Part shown: positions 39,184 through 48,500 of the stretch, piece after piece
How the letters are laid out: each line of letters begins with the position of its first letter
How positions within the stretch are numbered: the first letter of the stretch is position 1
Notes under the pieces: model-generated
What the model saw: only the letters and a program-made list of their open reading frames with translations
Told to the model about the DNA's origin: nothing
Database searches by the model: none
From: Glaciimonas sp. PAMC28666
GTDB taxonomy: Bacteria > Pseudomonadota > Gammaproteobacteria > Burkholderiales > Burkholderiaceae_D
Reading direction: 5' to 3'
Length of the DNA stretch: 64,000 nucleotides
Assembly (NCBI RefSeq): GCF_016917355.1
Contig: NZ_CP070304.1
Location: 2,356,001-2,420,000 of the forward strand
Position numbers and translations under genes: made by a program

Positions 39184-39957
39184 CTAATTGCCCAATACGA
39201 TATCTTCCGCGGCGGCCGAGCGGCTACCGGGGATCGGTCGATTGCCGATGCCGTGATAAGCAAAAACCACCGACTCCTTGATCGCCTGCGTATTATTTCT
39301 ACCCGCCGCATGAAACAGGCCACTGTGAAAAAATACCACATCGCCCGCATTCAAATGCAACGCAATTCCCTGCGCAAACAGCGCCTGATTTTCTGCAACA
39401 TCCGGCCGCAAAAAATCCACGCCATCCATTTGTGAAGGTTGAATGGTCAGGCGATGCGAGCCAGGGATAAGATGCAAGCCGCCGTTGTTTTCGTTTTCAT
39501 CGTCCAGTGCCAACCACACAGAAATCAACGCATTCTGCGGAAATGACCAATAGCGGATATCCCGATGCCAGCCGGTCGCTGTGCCAAAGTCAGGGTGTTT
39601 CGTCATCACGCAATTATGATGCGCCAGCGTCAGGCACACTTGTTCACCCAACAGTTGCGCAAGCATCGCCACCAGTGACGGATCAACGGCCCAGTCCCGA
39701 AACAACCGGTGACGTTGATAAGCGTCACGCAAGCGCCGTGCAGTGCGGCCGCCGACGCTGTCCACCGAGGTGGGCGCACCGGCGTAGCCGACCTCGGCTT
39801 CGTACTCCAGCGGTGCCACGGCATCGTGCAAATGTTGATCGGTAACTGCGACCATTTCCGTACACTGCGTGGCTGGCACCAGTCGCGGAAGGATCAAATA
39901 ACCATCTGTTTCAAATGCCGCAATCTGCGCCGCAGAAAGAGGAGGGGTGTTATTCAT
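39184..39957 (-). CDS. Phytanoyl-CoA dioxygenase (PhyH) family protein
   Basis: A 257-residue Fe(II)/2-oxoglutarate-dependent oxygenase. The iron ligands are seen as His and Asp in TGWHRDIRYW and the distal His in FHSGLFHAAGRN; a downstream Lys/Arg region near QAIKESVVFAYHG fits the 2-oxoglutarate site. The opening LSAAQIAAFETDGYLILPRLV is typical of the family. The start is the ATG giving MNNTPPLS, with a GGAA site 9 bases upstream. Substrate unknown. No neighbouring gene indicates a pathway. Confidence 0.88.
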   Translation of the reverse strand: MNNTPPLSAAQIAAFETDGYLILPRLVPATQCTEMVAVTDQHLHDAVAPLEYEAEVGYAGAPTSVDSVGGRTARRLRDAYQRHRLFRDWAVDPSLVAMLAQLLGEQVCLTLAHHNCVMTKHPDFGTATGWHRDIRYWSFPQNALISVWLALDDENENNGGLHLIPGSHRLTIQPSQMDGVDFLRPDVAENQALFAQGIALHLNAGDVVFFHSGLFHAAGRNNTQAIKESVVFAYHGIGNRPIPGSRSAAAEDIVLGN

Positions 39958-40010
39958 TACGACGTTCCTATGGTTGGAAAATGGCACACACGCAAATTAT
40001 CGATAAGGTC

Positions 40011-40042
40011 AACAAAACAACAAAACAACAAAATAACCAAAT
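40011..40042. repeat. 8-bp tandem repeat, four copies
   Basis: Units aacaaaac (two perfect, two with changes) lie between the PhyH gene start and the uvrA stop, which are 130 bases apart. Confidence 0.75.
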
Positions 40043-40087
40043 AACGGAGTACAGCACCATTATCCTCTTGCGCGTGTGCAATTGCTT

Positions 40088-42937
40088 CTATTTTTCCAAC
40101 AACGGAGCGAGATATTGGCCGGTCACGCTATTTGGATTTTTAGCCACCTCCTCAGGCGTGCCTGTGGCGATGATCAAGCCACCTCCCGCGCCGCCTTCAG
40201 GCCCCAGATCGACCAACCAATCCGCCGTTTTAATCACATCCAGATTGTGTTCGATAATCACCACAGTGTTGCCCTGATCGCGCAAACGATGAATCACTTT
40301 CAGCAATAAATCGATATCGTGGAAATGCAAACCGGTCGTCGGTTCATCCAGGATATACAGCGTCCGGCCGGTATCGCGCTTGGATAATTCCAGCGACAGT
40401 TTGACCCGCTGCGCCTCGCCACCGGAAAGTGTCGTCGCGCTTTGACCCAGACGGATATAACCCAGTCCCACATCCAGCAAGGTCTGCAATTTTCGCGCAA
40501 TCACCGGCACCGGCTTAAAGAATTCATGCGCTTCTTCCACCGTCATCGCCAATACCTGCGTGATGTTTTTCCCCTTGTACTGCACCTCCAATGTCTCACG
40601 GTTATAACGCTTTCCGTGACAGACATCGCAAGGCACATATACGTCCGGCAAAAAGTGCATTTCAACTTTAATCACGCCATCGCCCTGGCACGCTTCGCAG
40701 CGTCCGCCTTTCACGTTGAACGAAAACCGGCCCGCGCTATAGCCGCGTTCCTTCGCCATCGGCACGCCAGAAAATAAATCGCGGATCGGCGTGAACAGAC
40801 CCGTGTACGTGGCCGGATTTGAGCGCGGCGTGCGCCCGATTGGGGCCTGATCAACCGAAATCACTTTATCGAAATGTTCCAGCCCGCTGATCGATTCATG
40901 CGCCGCCGGTTCCGCCTGCGAACCATACAAATGGCGCGACGTCGCATGGTACAGCGTGTCATTCACCAGCGTCGATTTGCCCGAGCCAGAAACCCCCGTA
41001 ACGCACGTCAACAAACCCACCGGCAGCCGCATCGTCACGTTTTTCAGATTGTTACCGGTCGCGCCCGAGATAATAAACTGGCGATCCGGATCAGCCTTCG
41101 TACGCTTCTTCGGCACCGCAATTTTCAGCGTCCCGTTCAGGTATTTAGCCGTCAGTGATTTTTTGCTTTTCAGAATTTCTGCCAGCGTTCCCTGCGCGAT
41201 AATTTCACCGCCGTGCACACCCGCACCAAGTCCCATATCGACCACATAATCAGCGGTGCGAATCGCATCTTCATCATGCTCCACCACCAGCACGCTATTG
41301 CCGATATCACGCAAATGCCGCAGCGTTTCAATCAATCGGTCATTGTCACGTTGATGCAAACCAATCGACGGCTCATCCAGCACATACATCACACCAGTGA
41401 GGCCAGAACCGATTTGCGATGCCAGCCGAATCCGCTGTGCTTCGCCGCCAGACAGCGTATCCGCGCTGCGTTCCAGTGACAAATAATCCAGCCCCACGTT
41501 ATTCAGAAACGTCAGCCGGGAAATAATTTCCTTGATAATCCGGTCCGCGATTTCCTTCTTCGCGCCGGTCAGTTTCAGCTTCTCAAAAAAGTGCAAAGTC
41601 TCGCGCAATGGCGTCGCGGCGACTTCATAAATAGCGCGTTCCTGCTTGCCGTTTCCAACCTTCACAAAGCGGGCTTCAATCCGCAGCCGTGCGCCGTGGC
41701 AGGACGGGCATTCTTTCTCATTGATAAACTTGGCAAGCTCTTCCTTCACCGCCATCGAATCGGTCTCGCGGTAACGTCGTTGCAGGTTATTCACCACGCC
41801 TTCAAACGTATGCTCCTTGATCACCGCTTTGCCACGCTCATTGATGTACGTGAACGGAATGGTTTCACGGCCCGAACCGTACAACACCACTTGAGCGGCT
41901 TTTTCCGGCAGTTTCTCAAATGGCGTATCCAGATCGAACGTGTAATGTTCGGCCAGATTTGACAGCATCTGAAAATAAAATTGATTGCGTCGATCCCACC
42001 CTTTCACCGCGCCACTGGCGAGTGAAAGATTAGGAAACGCGACGATCCGTTTAGGATCAAAAAATTCGATATGCCCCAAGCCATCGCATTCCGGGCACGC
42101 CCCCATCGGATTGTTAAACGAGAACAGCCGCGGCTCCAGTTCCTGCAGCGAATAGCCGCAAGTCGGACAGGCGAATTTGTTCGAAAACATATGCTCCACG
42201 CCGCCGTCCATTTCCAGCGCAATCGCGCGGCCTTCTGCCAACCGTAATGCCGTCTCAAAACTTTCCGCCAGCCGCTGCTTGATATCCTCTTTAACCTTCA
42301 CCCGATCAATCACCACGTCGATGGTGTGCTTCTCGGTCTTCTTCAGTTTTGGCAAATCATCGACTTCATAGATTTTTGCCTTGTTCACACCGCTTTGAAT
42401 GCGGAACCGCACAAACCCTTGCGCCTGCATGTTCTCAAACAGATCGACGTGTTCGCCCTTGCGGTTCGCCACCACCGGTGCCAGAATCATCAGTTTGGTC
42501 TCGTCCGGCATTGCCAGCACCGCATCCACCATCTGCGATACCGACTGTGCAGCTAACGGCTTCTCGGGATGATCCGGGCAATACGGCGTGCCCACCCGTG
42601 CGTATAGCAAGCGTAAATAATCGTGAATTTCTGTCACGGTGCCAACGGTAGAACGCGGATTGTGCGACGTCGCTTTCTGCTCAATCGCAATCGCAGGCGA
42701 CAAACCCTCGATCAAATCGACATCCGGTTTTTCCATCAACTGCAAAAACTGGCGCGCATACGATGACAGCGATTCAACATAGCGGCGCTGACCTTCCGCA
42801 TACAGCGTATCGAAAGCCAGCGAAGACTTGCCAGAACCGGACAAACCGGTGATCACAATCAACTTGTTGCGCGGCAAATCGAGATTGATATTTTTGAGGT
42901 TATGGGTACGTGCACCCCGGATGCGAATTTCTTCCAT
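40088..42937 (-). CDS. uvrA: Excinuclease ABC subunit A
   Basis: A 949-residue DNA damage sensor of nucleotide excision repair. It has two ABC ATPase modules: Walker [10 protein letters not shown] near residue 30 and GVSGSGKST near residue 640, with signatures [12 protein letters not shown] and [11 protein letters not shown]. Zinc-finger cysteines appear in CPTCGYSLQ with CPECDGLG, and in CEACQGDG with CDVCHGKRY. The [11 protein letters not shown] insertion motif is present. Length is standard (about 940). No SOS box was recognised upstream. The gene stands apart from both neighbours. Confidence 0.98.
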   Translation of the reverse strand: MEEIRIRGARTHNLKNINLDLPRNKLIVITGLSGSGKSSLAFDTLYAEGQRRYVESLSSYARQFLQLMEKPDVDLIEGLSPAIAIEQKATSHNPRSTVGTVTEIHDYLRLLYARVGTPYCPDHPEKPLAAQSVSQMVDAVLAMPDETKLMILAPVVANRKGEHVDLFENMQAQGFVRFRIQSGVNKAKIYEVDDLPKLKKTEKHTIDVVIDRVKVKEDIKQRLAESFETALRLAEGRAIALEMDGGVEHMFSNKFACPTCGYSLQELEPRLFSFNNPMGACPECDGLGHIEFFDPKRIVAFPNLSLASGAVKGWDRRNQFYFQMLSNLAEHYTFDLDTPFEKLPEKAAQVVLYGSGRETIPFTYINERGKAVIKEHTFEGVVNNLQRRYRETDSMAVKEELAKFINEKECPSCHGARLRIEARFVKVGNGKQERAIYEVAATPLRETLHFFEKLKLTGAKKEIADRIIKEIISRLTFLNNVGLDYLSLERSADTLSGGEAQRIRLASQIGSGLTGVMYVLDEPSIGLHQRDNDRLIETLRHLRDIGNSVLVVEHDEDAIRTADYVVDMGLGAGVHGGEIIAQGTLAEILKSKKSLTAKYLNGTLKIAVPKKRTKADPDRQFIISGATGNNLKNVTMRLPVGLLTCVTGVSGSGKSTLVNDTLYHATSRHLYGSQAEPAAHESISGLEHFDKVISVDQAPIGRTPRSNPATYTGLFTPIRDLFSGVPMAKERGYSAGRFSFNVKGGRCEACQGDGVIKVEMHFLPDVYVPCDVCHGKRYNRETLEVQYKGKNITQVLAMTVEEAHEFFKPVPVIARKLQTLLDVGLGYIRLGQSATTLSGGEAQRVKLSLELSKRDTGRTLYILDEPTTGLHFHDIDLLLKVIHRLRDQGNTVVIIEHNLDVIKTADWLVDLGPEGGAGGGLIIATGTPEEVAKNPNSVTGQYLAPLLEK

Positions 42938-43040
42938 GAACAGCTTTCTACGTAATGTTTTTACGGTGATAGTTTATGTTGGCGTTGCAGCTTACCGGTT
43001 CTCAATGACCGCTTCATTGCCGTGCAAATTCGCGCGCAAA

Positions 43041-43090
43041 TTCGTACCCATTCGTACACATTCGTACACATTCGCACTTATTCGCACAGG
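43041..43090. repeat. 10-bp tandem repeat, five copies
   Basis: Units resemble ttcgtacaca. This is the first of three unrelated arrays in the 938-base region between uvrA and the GT4 gene. A short frame with a good ribosome site (ATG at 43201, 11 codons) lies after it but cannot be named. Confidence 0.8.
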
Positions 43091-43346
43091 CAGACGCCAG
43101 AATTGTTTCCTAACTGTCAAGCAACGTGCGTCAAAGGGTCAACCTGTCATCATATCAGGGTACGGATTAACGGGTTTATTTCTCCAACGGAGGGTAAATC
43201 ATGTCCGACAACGTGGCGGACGACAACCTGCCCTGAAGTGCAACAAGCGTCCATTTGCTGGGCTTCGCAGTGTGGCGACAATAAAAGACGGACCGCATGC
43301 CAGGCTACGGCTATTCAACCCGGGAAAAATCACGGATATCGAAATT

Positions 43347-43421
43347 GGGTCTTAATCAGGTCTTAATTAGGTCGTGATCGGGTCTTAATCCGGTCTTAAT
43401 CCGGTCTTATTCGGGTCTTAC
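43347..43421. repeat. 11-bp tandem repeat, nearly seven copies
   Basis: Units resemble gggtcttaatc. The array ends 15 bases before the open part of the Phd-like fragment and seems to replace the region where the N-terminus of that gene should be. Confidence 0.85.
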
Positions 43422-43436
43422 TAAGCCAACACAACA

Positions 43437-43643
43437 TTGCGGGAACGCTTGCGCGCTGTTCAATTCGGCAACCGTAACGCAATCACCATCAGAGGAGCAG
43501 CGATTGCCGACCTGATCCCTTCGGAGGTGTCACAGAAAACCGATGTTGCCGCAGGGGTGGCCCACATGCAGCGTATGATGGCATCATATCCGCCGATCAT
43601 CGGAATCGACACCAAAGCGCTGATCGAGGAAGGGCGCCATTAA
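43437..43643 (+). pseudogene. Remnant of a Phd/YefM-type antitoxin gene
   Basis: A 68-codon frame from a TTG encodes a piece resembling the C-terminal two thirds of prevent-host-death antitoxins. It has ITIRGAAIADLIPSE, which matches the usual ITRxGKPVARLVP strand, and the end IDTKALIEEGRH, which matches the toxin-binding tail ending in IEEGRR. The usual N-terminal DNA-binding part is missing: an in-frame stop and the tandem repeat at 43347-43421 lie immediately upstream. No VapC/RelE-like toxin follows. Family assignment is from motif memory, so moderate. Confidence 0.5.
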
Positions 43644-43759
43644 CGCGATTTGTTCCAGATAATTCCATACCCATGCGCTGGCTCGTTCAACGAGGGTTCT
43701 CGCATTGAGAGAGGGGGCTGTCACTCGCCAAGCTGGACCAGGGGCTGTTCACGACAGGC

Positions 43760-43831
43760 GCAAAGGCCGCTGCAAAGCACGGTACAAAGCGCGGTACAAA
43801 GCACGGTAAAAAGGCCGGTGCAAATCGGATC
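43760..43831. repeat. 12-bp tandem repeat, six copies
   Basis: Units resemble acaaagcacggt. It lies downstream of the antitoxin remnant and 45 bases from the stop of the GT4 gene on the other strand. Confidence 0.85.
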
Positions 43832-43875
43832 ACTACGAAACCTCAATAAACAAGACCGGAGAACAGTAACACTCC

Positions 43876-45033
43876 TCAATCAGCCCGCAGTTTCAGCGCA
43901 GCAGAGGACGGAACTTTGCGCGGCTCGGTCATCAATTCAGTGTACAACGCCACATACGATGAGGCCATTTGCTTCGCCGTAAATTGCGCCCAATAACGCT
44001 CCTCAGCGCGGCGGCCCATTTCGGCGGCAACTTCCGGATTGTCCCACAGCACCTGCATCGCATTGCGCAGCGCATCGACATCATTCGGCGGTACCACCAG
44101 CCCGGTTTCGTTGGAAAGATTAATGAAGGTGGTGGCCGTTCCCAGCTCGCAAGACAATAACGGCTTGCCGTACATTGCACCTTCCAGCAACGAAATACCA
44201 AACGCTTCAGAACGCAGATGCGACGGAAGAATAACGGCGTAAGACATTGTCAGCAGCGCGACTTTATCTTCCTCGGAAACCTGGCCCAAAAAGTGCACAT
44301 TTTGCAGCCCAAGCTGCGCCACCTGCGCCTTCAGTTCCTCCTCCATCGGACCCGCGCCCACAATCACGATCGGGTAATTGGTGCCTTGCGCCGCGGCCAG
44401 CAAAATATGCAAACCTTTGTACTGCCGCAGAACGCCGATAAATAAAAAAAACTTTTCACCAAGGCGTTCCCGCCAATATTGCTGCAGTGCTGGCAGCGGC
44501 GCAGGATAGCTAGTTTTATCCAGCCCAATCGGAATCACGCTGACCTTGTCCGCGTAGCGCGTCAGCACAGCGCTGCTGCTCAGGTAGCTCGGCGAGGTCG
44601 CCACAATCCGGTCCACGCTCGACAAAAACATGCGCTTCAACGGACGATAGATTTTCAGTAATTTTTGTTGCCGGATGATATCCGAATGGTAAGTCACCAC
44701 CGTCGGCTTGTGCGCCCGCGTCGCAAAATGCACCAGATCCATGAACGGCCAGGGGAAGTGAAAGTGAATCACATCCGCTTTTTTCGCCAGCTGCGCAAAT
44801 TGCCAAAAAGCCGACGCAGAAAAACCGGAAGACGCAATCTCGATATTCAGTTTGGCGCGATATAACGAATGCCCATCCATGGCCATCGGGCTAACGCCAG
44901 GGTTAGCACTCAACGACAGCACATCGGTCTGCACCCCCAGCTTGCTGGTGCCTCTGGCCAGCTGCGCAATCACCTGTTCGACGCCGCCCATTGAACTCGG
45001 GAAAGAGGTTTTGTAGAAATGGAGTACACGCAT
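43876..45033 (-). CDS. Glycosyltransferase family 4 protein
   Basis: A 385-residue retaining GT-B glycosyltransferase, likely cytoplasmic or membrane-associated. The N-terminal domain opens MRVLHFYKTSFPSSMGGVEQ, with the glycine-rich acceptor loop. The C-terminal nucleotide-sugar domain has FLFIGVLRQYKGLHILL, GAGPMEEEL and the EX7E motif EAFGISLLEGAMYG. Sugar and acceptor are unknown; relatives act in O-antigen or exopolysaccharide synthesis (mannosyl- or rhamnosyltransferases). It is separated from the S-layer-like gene by an AT-rich divergent region. Confidence 0.9.
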   Translation of the reverse strand: MRVLHFYKTSFPSSMGGVEQVIAQLARGTSKLGVQTDVLSLSANPGVSPMAMDGHSLYRAKLNIEIASSGFSASAFWQFAQLAKKADVIHFHFPWPFMDLVHFATRAHKPTVVTYHSDIIRQQKLLKIYRPLKRMFLSSVDRIVATSPSYLSSSAVLTRYADKVSVIPIGLDKTSYPAPLPALQQYWRERLGEKFFLFIGVLRQYKGLHILLAAAQGTNYPIVIVGAGPMEEELKAQVAQLGLQNVHFLGQVSEEDKVALLTMSYAVILPSHLRSEAFGISLLEGAMYGKPLLSCELGTATTFINLSNETGLVVPPNDVDALRNAMQVLWDNPEVAAEMGRRAEERYWAQFTAKQMASSYVALYTELMTEPRKVPSSAALKLRAD

Positions 45034-45205
45034 CGATCAAGGACAATCACAAAAAACATACATTGCGGGTAGCGCGAGAAACGCGCGGTGGAGCGGATAT
45101 GAAAAATGCCCATATTGGGCAATTTGATAACGCTAAACAGATGAGCTGTTGGCGCAAAGTGTACGCTACAAAAGTTCCTGACTTTGGAAATATATTAAAT
45201 AGTTC

Positions 45206-45234
45206 TTGACAGACATATTTTTGTAGTTTTTATT
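45206..45234 (+). promoter_or_regulatory. Candidate sigma-70 promoter upstream of the S-layer-like gene
   Basis: A perfect TTGACA (45206-45211), a 17-base spacer and TTTATT (45229-45234). It would give a leader of about 275 bases. A second, nearer candidate -10 (TATAGC at 45438-45443) would fit activation from the CRP-type site. Confidence 0.5.
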
Positions 45235-45372
45235 TCACGCAGGAAAATGTCAAAAAAATCATGAATGTTAAATAATTAACAACTAAATACGCCGCAAAAT
45301 CACTGTTTTGGCCGTAATTGTTAAAAAAACACTATTTAATTTACAAAAAGAATTGTTGTAATTCACCATCGT

Positions 45373-45388
45373 TGTGACGCCAGTCACA
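45373..45388. promoter_or_regulatory. Perfect CRP/Vfr-type palindrome TGTGA-N6-TCACA
   Basis: TGTGACGCCAGTCACA matches the CRP consensus half-sites with the right 6-base spacing. Its centre (45380.5) is about 68 bases upstream of the start point implied by TATAGC at 45438-45443, close to the class I positions. It lies 130 bases before the S-layer-like gene. Confidence 0.55.
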
Positions 45389-45517
45389 TTTACATTCCGG
45401 CAATTCGGTGAACATCCTGTCGCAGAACGGTGATTTTTATAGCGTTTTAAAAAACCGTTTTAAGAATTGCTACGACGCAATGTATCCCTTTATTAATGCT
45501 CATTCTAGGAAGTCCAA

Positions 45518-48500
45518 ATGGCTTACACAGCTCAAATCGAACAACTGTATATCACCTTCTTCAATCGTCCAGCCGATGTTGATGGCTTGAACTATTGGAA
45601 CGCCCAGGTAACAGCAGCAAACGGCAATCTATCTGCTGTTTCAAACGCTTTCAGCCTGTCACCAGAATACACATCGTTGTTCAGCGGCATGTCCGCAAGC
45701 CAAACCGTCAACACGATCTACATGAACTTGTTCGGTCGTCCTGCAGAAATCACTGGTCTGACATATTGGGCTAACCAGTTGCAAACCGGCGCGTTGAACG
45801 TTTCAACCATCGCTAACGCCATTACTTCCGGCGCGCAAGGCACTGATGCAAGCACAGTCAGCAACAAAGTACTGGCATCAACTGCATTCACTACTGGCCT
45901 GAACACTTCTGCTTCAATCATTGGTTATGAAGTCGCTGGCAACCTGGCAATTCCTGCTGTTAAAGCATGGTTGGCAACAGTTAGTTCAGATCCATTGACA
46001 TTGGCAGCTGCTACTACTGCAACGCCTGCTCTGATCACTTCAGTATCTGCTGCAAGCGCACCAGTCCTGAAGACTTTCACGTTGACTACAGGTCTGGACA
46101 CTGGCTCTGCTTTCACAAGCACAGTTGCTGGCACAACCTTCAACGCTGGCCTGGTCAACAACAGCAACACTTTCCAGTCAGGTGATTCACTGATCGGTAC
46201 AGGGACTGGTAACGTATTGAACGCTGTGGTGGGTAATTCAGCTTCGTTCGCTATCCTTGCTTCGACCAGTGGCATTCAGACTGCACAGTTTCAAGCACAA
46301 GCTAATGCTGTTGACAGCGGTTCTAACAACTTGTCGGGAGCTGGCATCGCCGTTCAAGTCGACGCGCAACGTATGTCAGATGTCACTACCTGGATCGATA
46401 ACGCCAGCCGTGCCAGCCTGAACATCGAAAGCATTCAGTTAGCATCAGCCGCTGCTGTGACTAGTTCGCTGACTTTCGTAATGCGCGACACTAACCCAGC
46501 CAGCACGGTTGTTAATACTGGTGTAGTCAATGGTGCCCAAGTTTCCTCCACCACTACTACCCAAGGTGCTAGCTTTGGTGCGTATCTTGACCCAGAATCG
46601 TTGCGTAAAGGTGCTACTGTAACAAACGGTCCAGTGACTATCGAAGTCGGTAGCACATTGTCGGTTGCGCAGGGACGGGCTACAGCGACACCGCTGATCA
46701 ATATGCCTTACACCGCTTTCTCTTTCTATGACAACGGCGTACTGGTTACCATTCCTTTGACCGTTCTGACGAACGCAACATTGGTCGCTGACAATGCAGC
46801 AATGCAAGCTGCCGGTGGTGGTACACAAGCGCAAATGCAAAAGCTGGTTCTAGACGCTGTTGCAGCGTACAACGTAACTAACAATACTACATACACTGTC
46901 GCAACCAACGTTGTAGCCTTTAGTTCAAGCAGCGTTCCAACCGGCATCACCACTGCGAATCCTAGCGGCACTATCACTGCGATTAACGGCACAACTGGCT
47001 ACTCTTACACCGACAGTGCCGGTGCAGCTCAAACTACCAACACGTACACAATTTCGGCAGCTGGTCATACATTGACTCCGGGTTCATGGATTGCTGCAAA
47101 CGGCCTGCCAACCAGCAACGCTTTTGAAGCATCGCAGGCAGTGACGACTTCCTCAACATCCGCATTGATCGCAACCAATGTAGTTCTGGATCACGTTGGT
47201 CTGAGCGCAGCCCTGCAAGATACCGTCTACAACGGCGCAACTGGTAGTGCTGGTGGCGATCTGATCATTGGTAGCATGGCAACCAGCGGTGGTGTGCAAG
47301 AGTTTGACATCTCCGTGCAAAATGGTAGCTGGTTGAATAGCATTTCTTCAACCAACAACACGCTGCAACTGGTTAACATTACCAGCAGCACAGTGGCTAG
47401 CCCAATCACTACATCAATGACCACCTACACAGGTGCGACTTCGGCGAACCAATACCTGGAAGTTGGCGCAGCTTATCAATTGAATGCCACTAACGGTGCC
47501 AACCTGACTGGCTGGCAAACGCATGGCTTGTTGGTTAACACCAACGGCCTGACAGACGTTCAAACTGTCAACGCTAGCACCTACGGTGGTAGCCTGATGA
47601 TCGGTGAAACCATCGATGCTGCAGCGATTACTAAATATCTGGCTAACTCGTATGCCATGGTCAATTTCTCGACCACATTGGGCAACAATCAATACGGCGT
47701 TACGGTTCCTGCTGCTGATGCTTCTTACGCTACAAACGTGGTTGGCACGGCGACTCCAGGCAATGTGAATTCGGCAACTCCATTGACCGCATCGTTTAAT
47801 TCGGTCAATTTGGCGATTGATTCGACTGTTGCTTCAAGCGGCAACGCAACTTTCAACGTTACAGGCGGAACAGGTAACGACTACGTCAATCTGACCGTTT
47901 TTAGCGGAGCTGCTGTCGCTCTCGGCGGCGCAAACACCGTAGCGGCCGGAATAGATAGCTGGATTGCTAACCAAGCTGCATTGAACAACATTACTGTTAA
48001 CGTCAATGGCGGTAATAATATTGTTTCGTTCAACGGTTCAGGTAAAGCAGCTATCCTCGGTGGTTCGGGTAACGATACTTACTATGTTGACAATACTGGT
48101 ACTAAAGCAGTTTGGGTAACTAATGCTAACGTCCCAACTCCGATTCAAACTGTAGCTGGTGTAACAGCGATTCATAACAGCGACCTGATCACTTGGGGTA
48201 CTACCGGCTCAAGCCAGACTGAAATTGTTGGTGGATTGACTCTGACCGGAACAGGTACTGCTACTCAATTTGCACAAGCTGCTGTAAACGGTGTAACTAC
48301 TGGTCCGATCACTGTTTCCGGAACTGCTACCGCTACTTTTGTTGCAACTTCTGCACAAATTACAGCAGGTACAACGGTTGTAACAGACATCACAGCAGGT
48401 GCAGGCGCTGCGTTGGCCGTTAGCGGCACAGCAGCCCCAACAATAACAACTGTAATCACACCAACTGTACTGGGCGTGAATGCTGTTCAGGCTGTGACTT

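Noticed and set aside
42938-43020. SOS box upstream of uvrA
   Set aside because: No sequence near CTGT-N8-ACAG could be found in the short upstream region.
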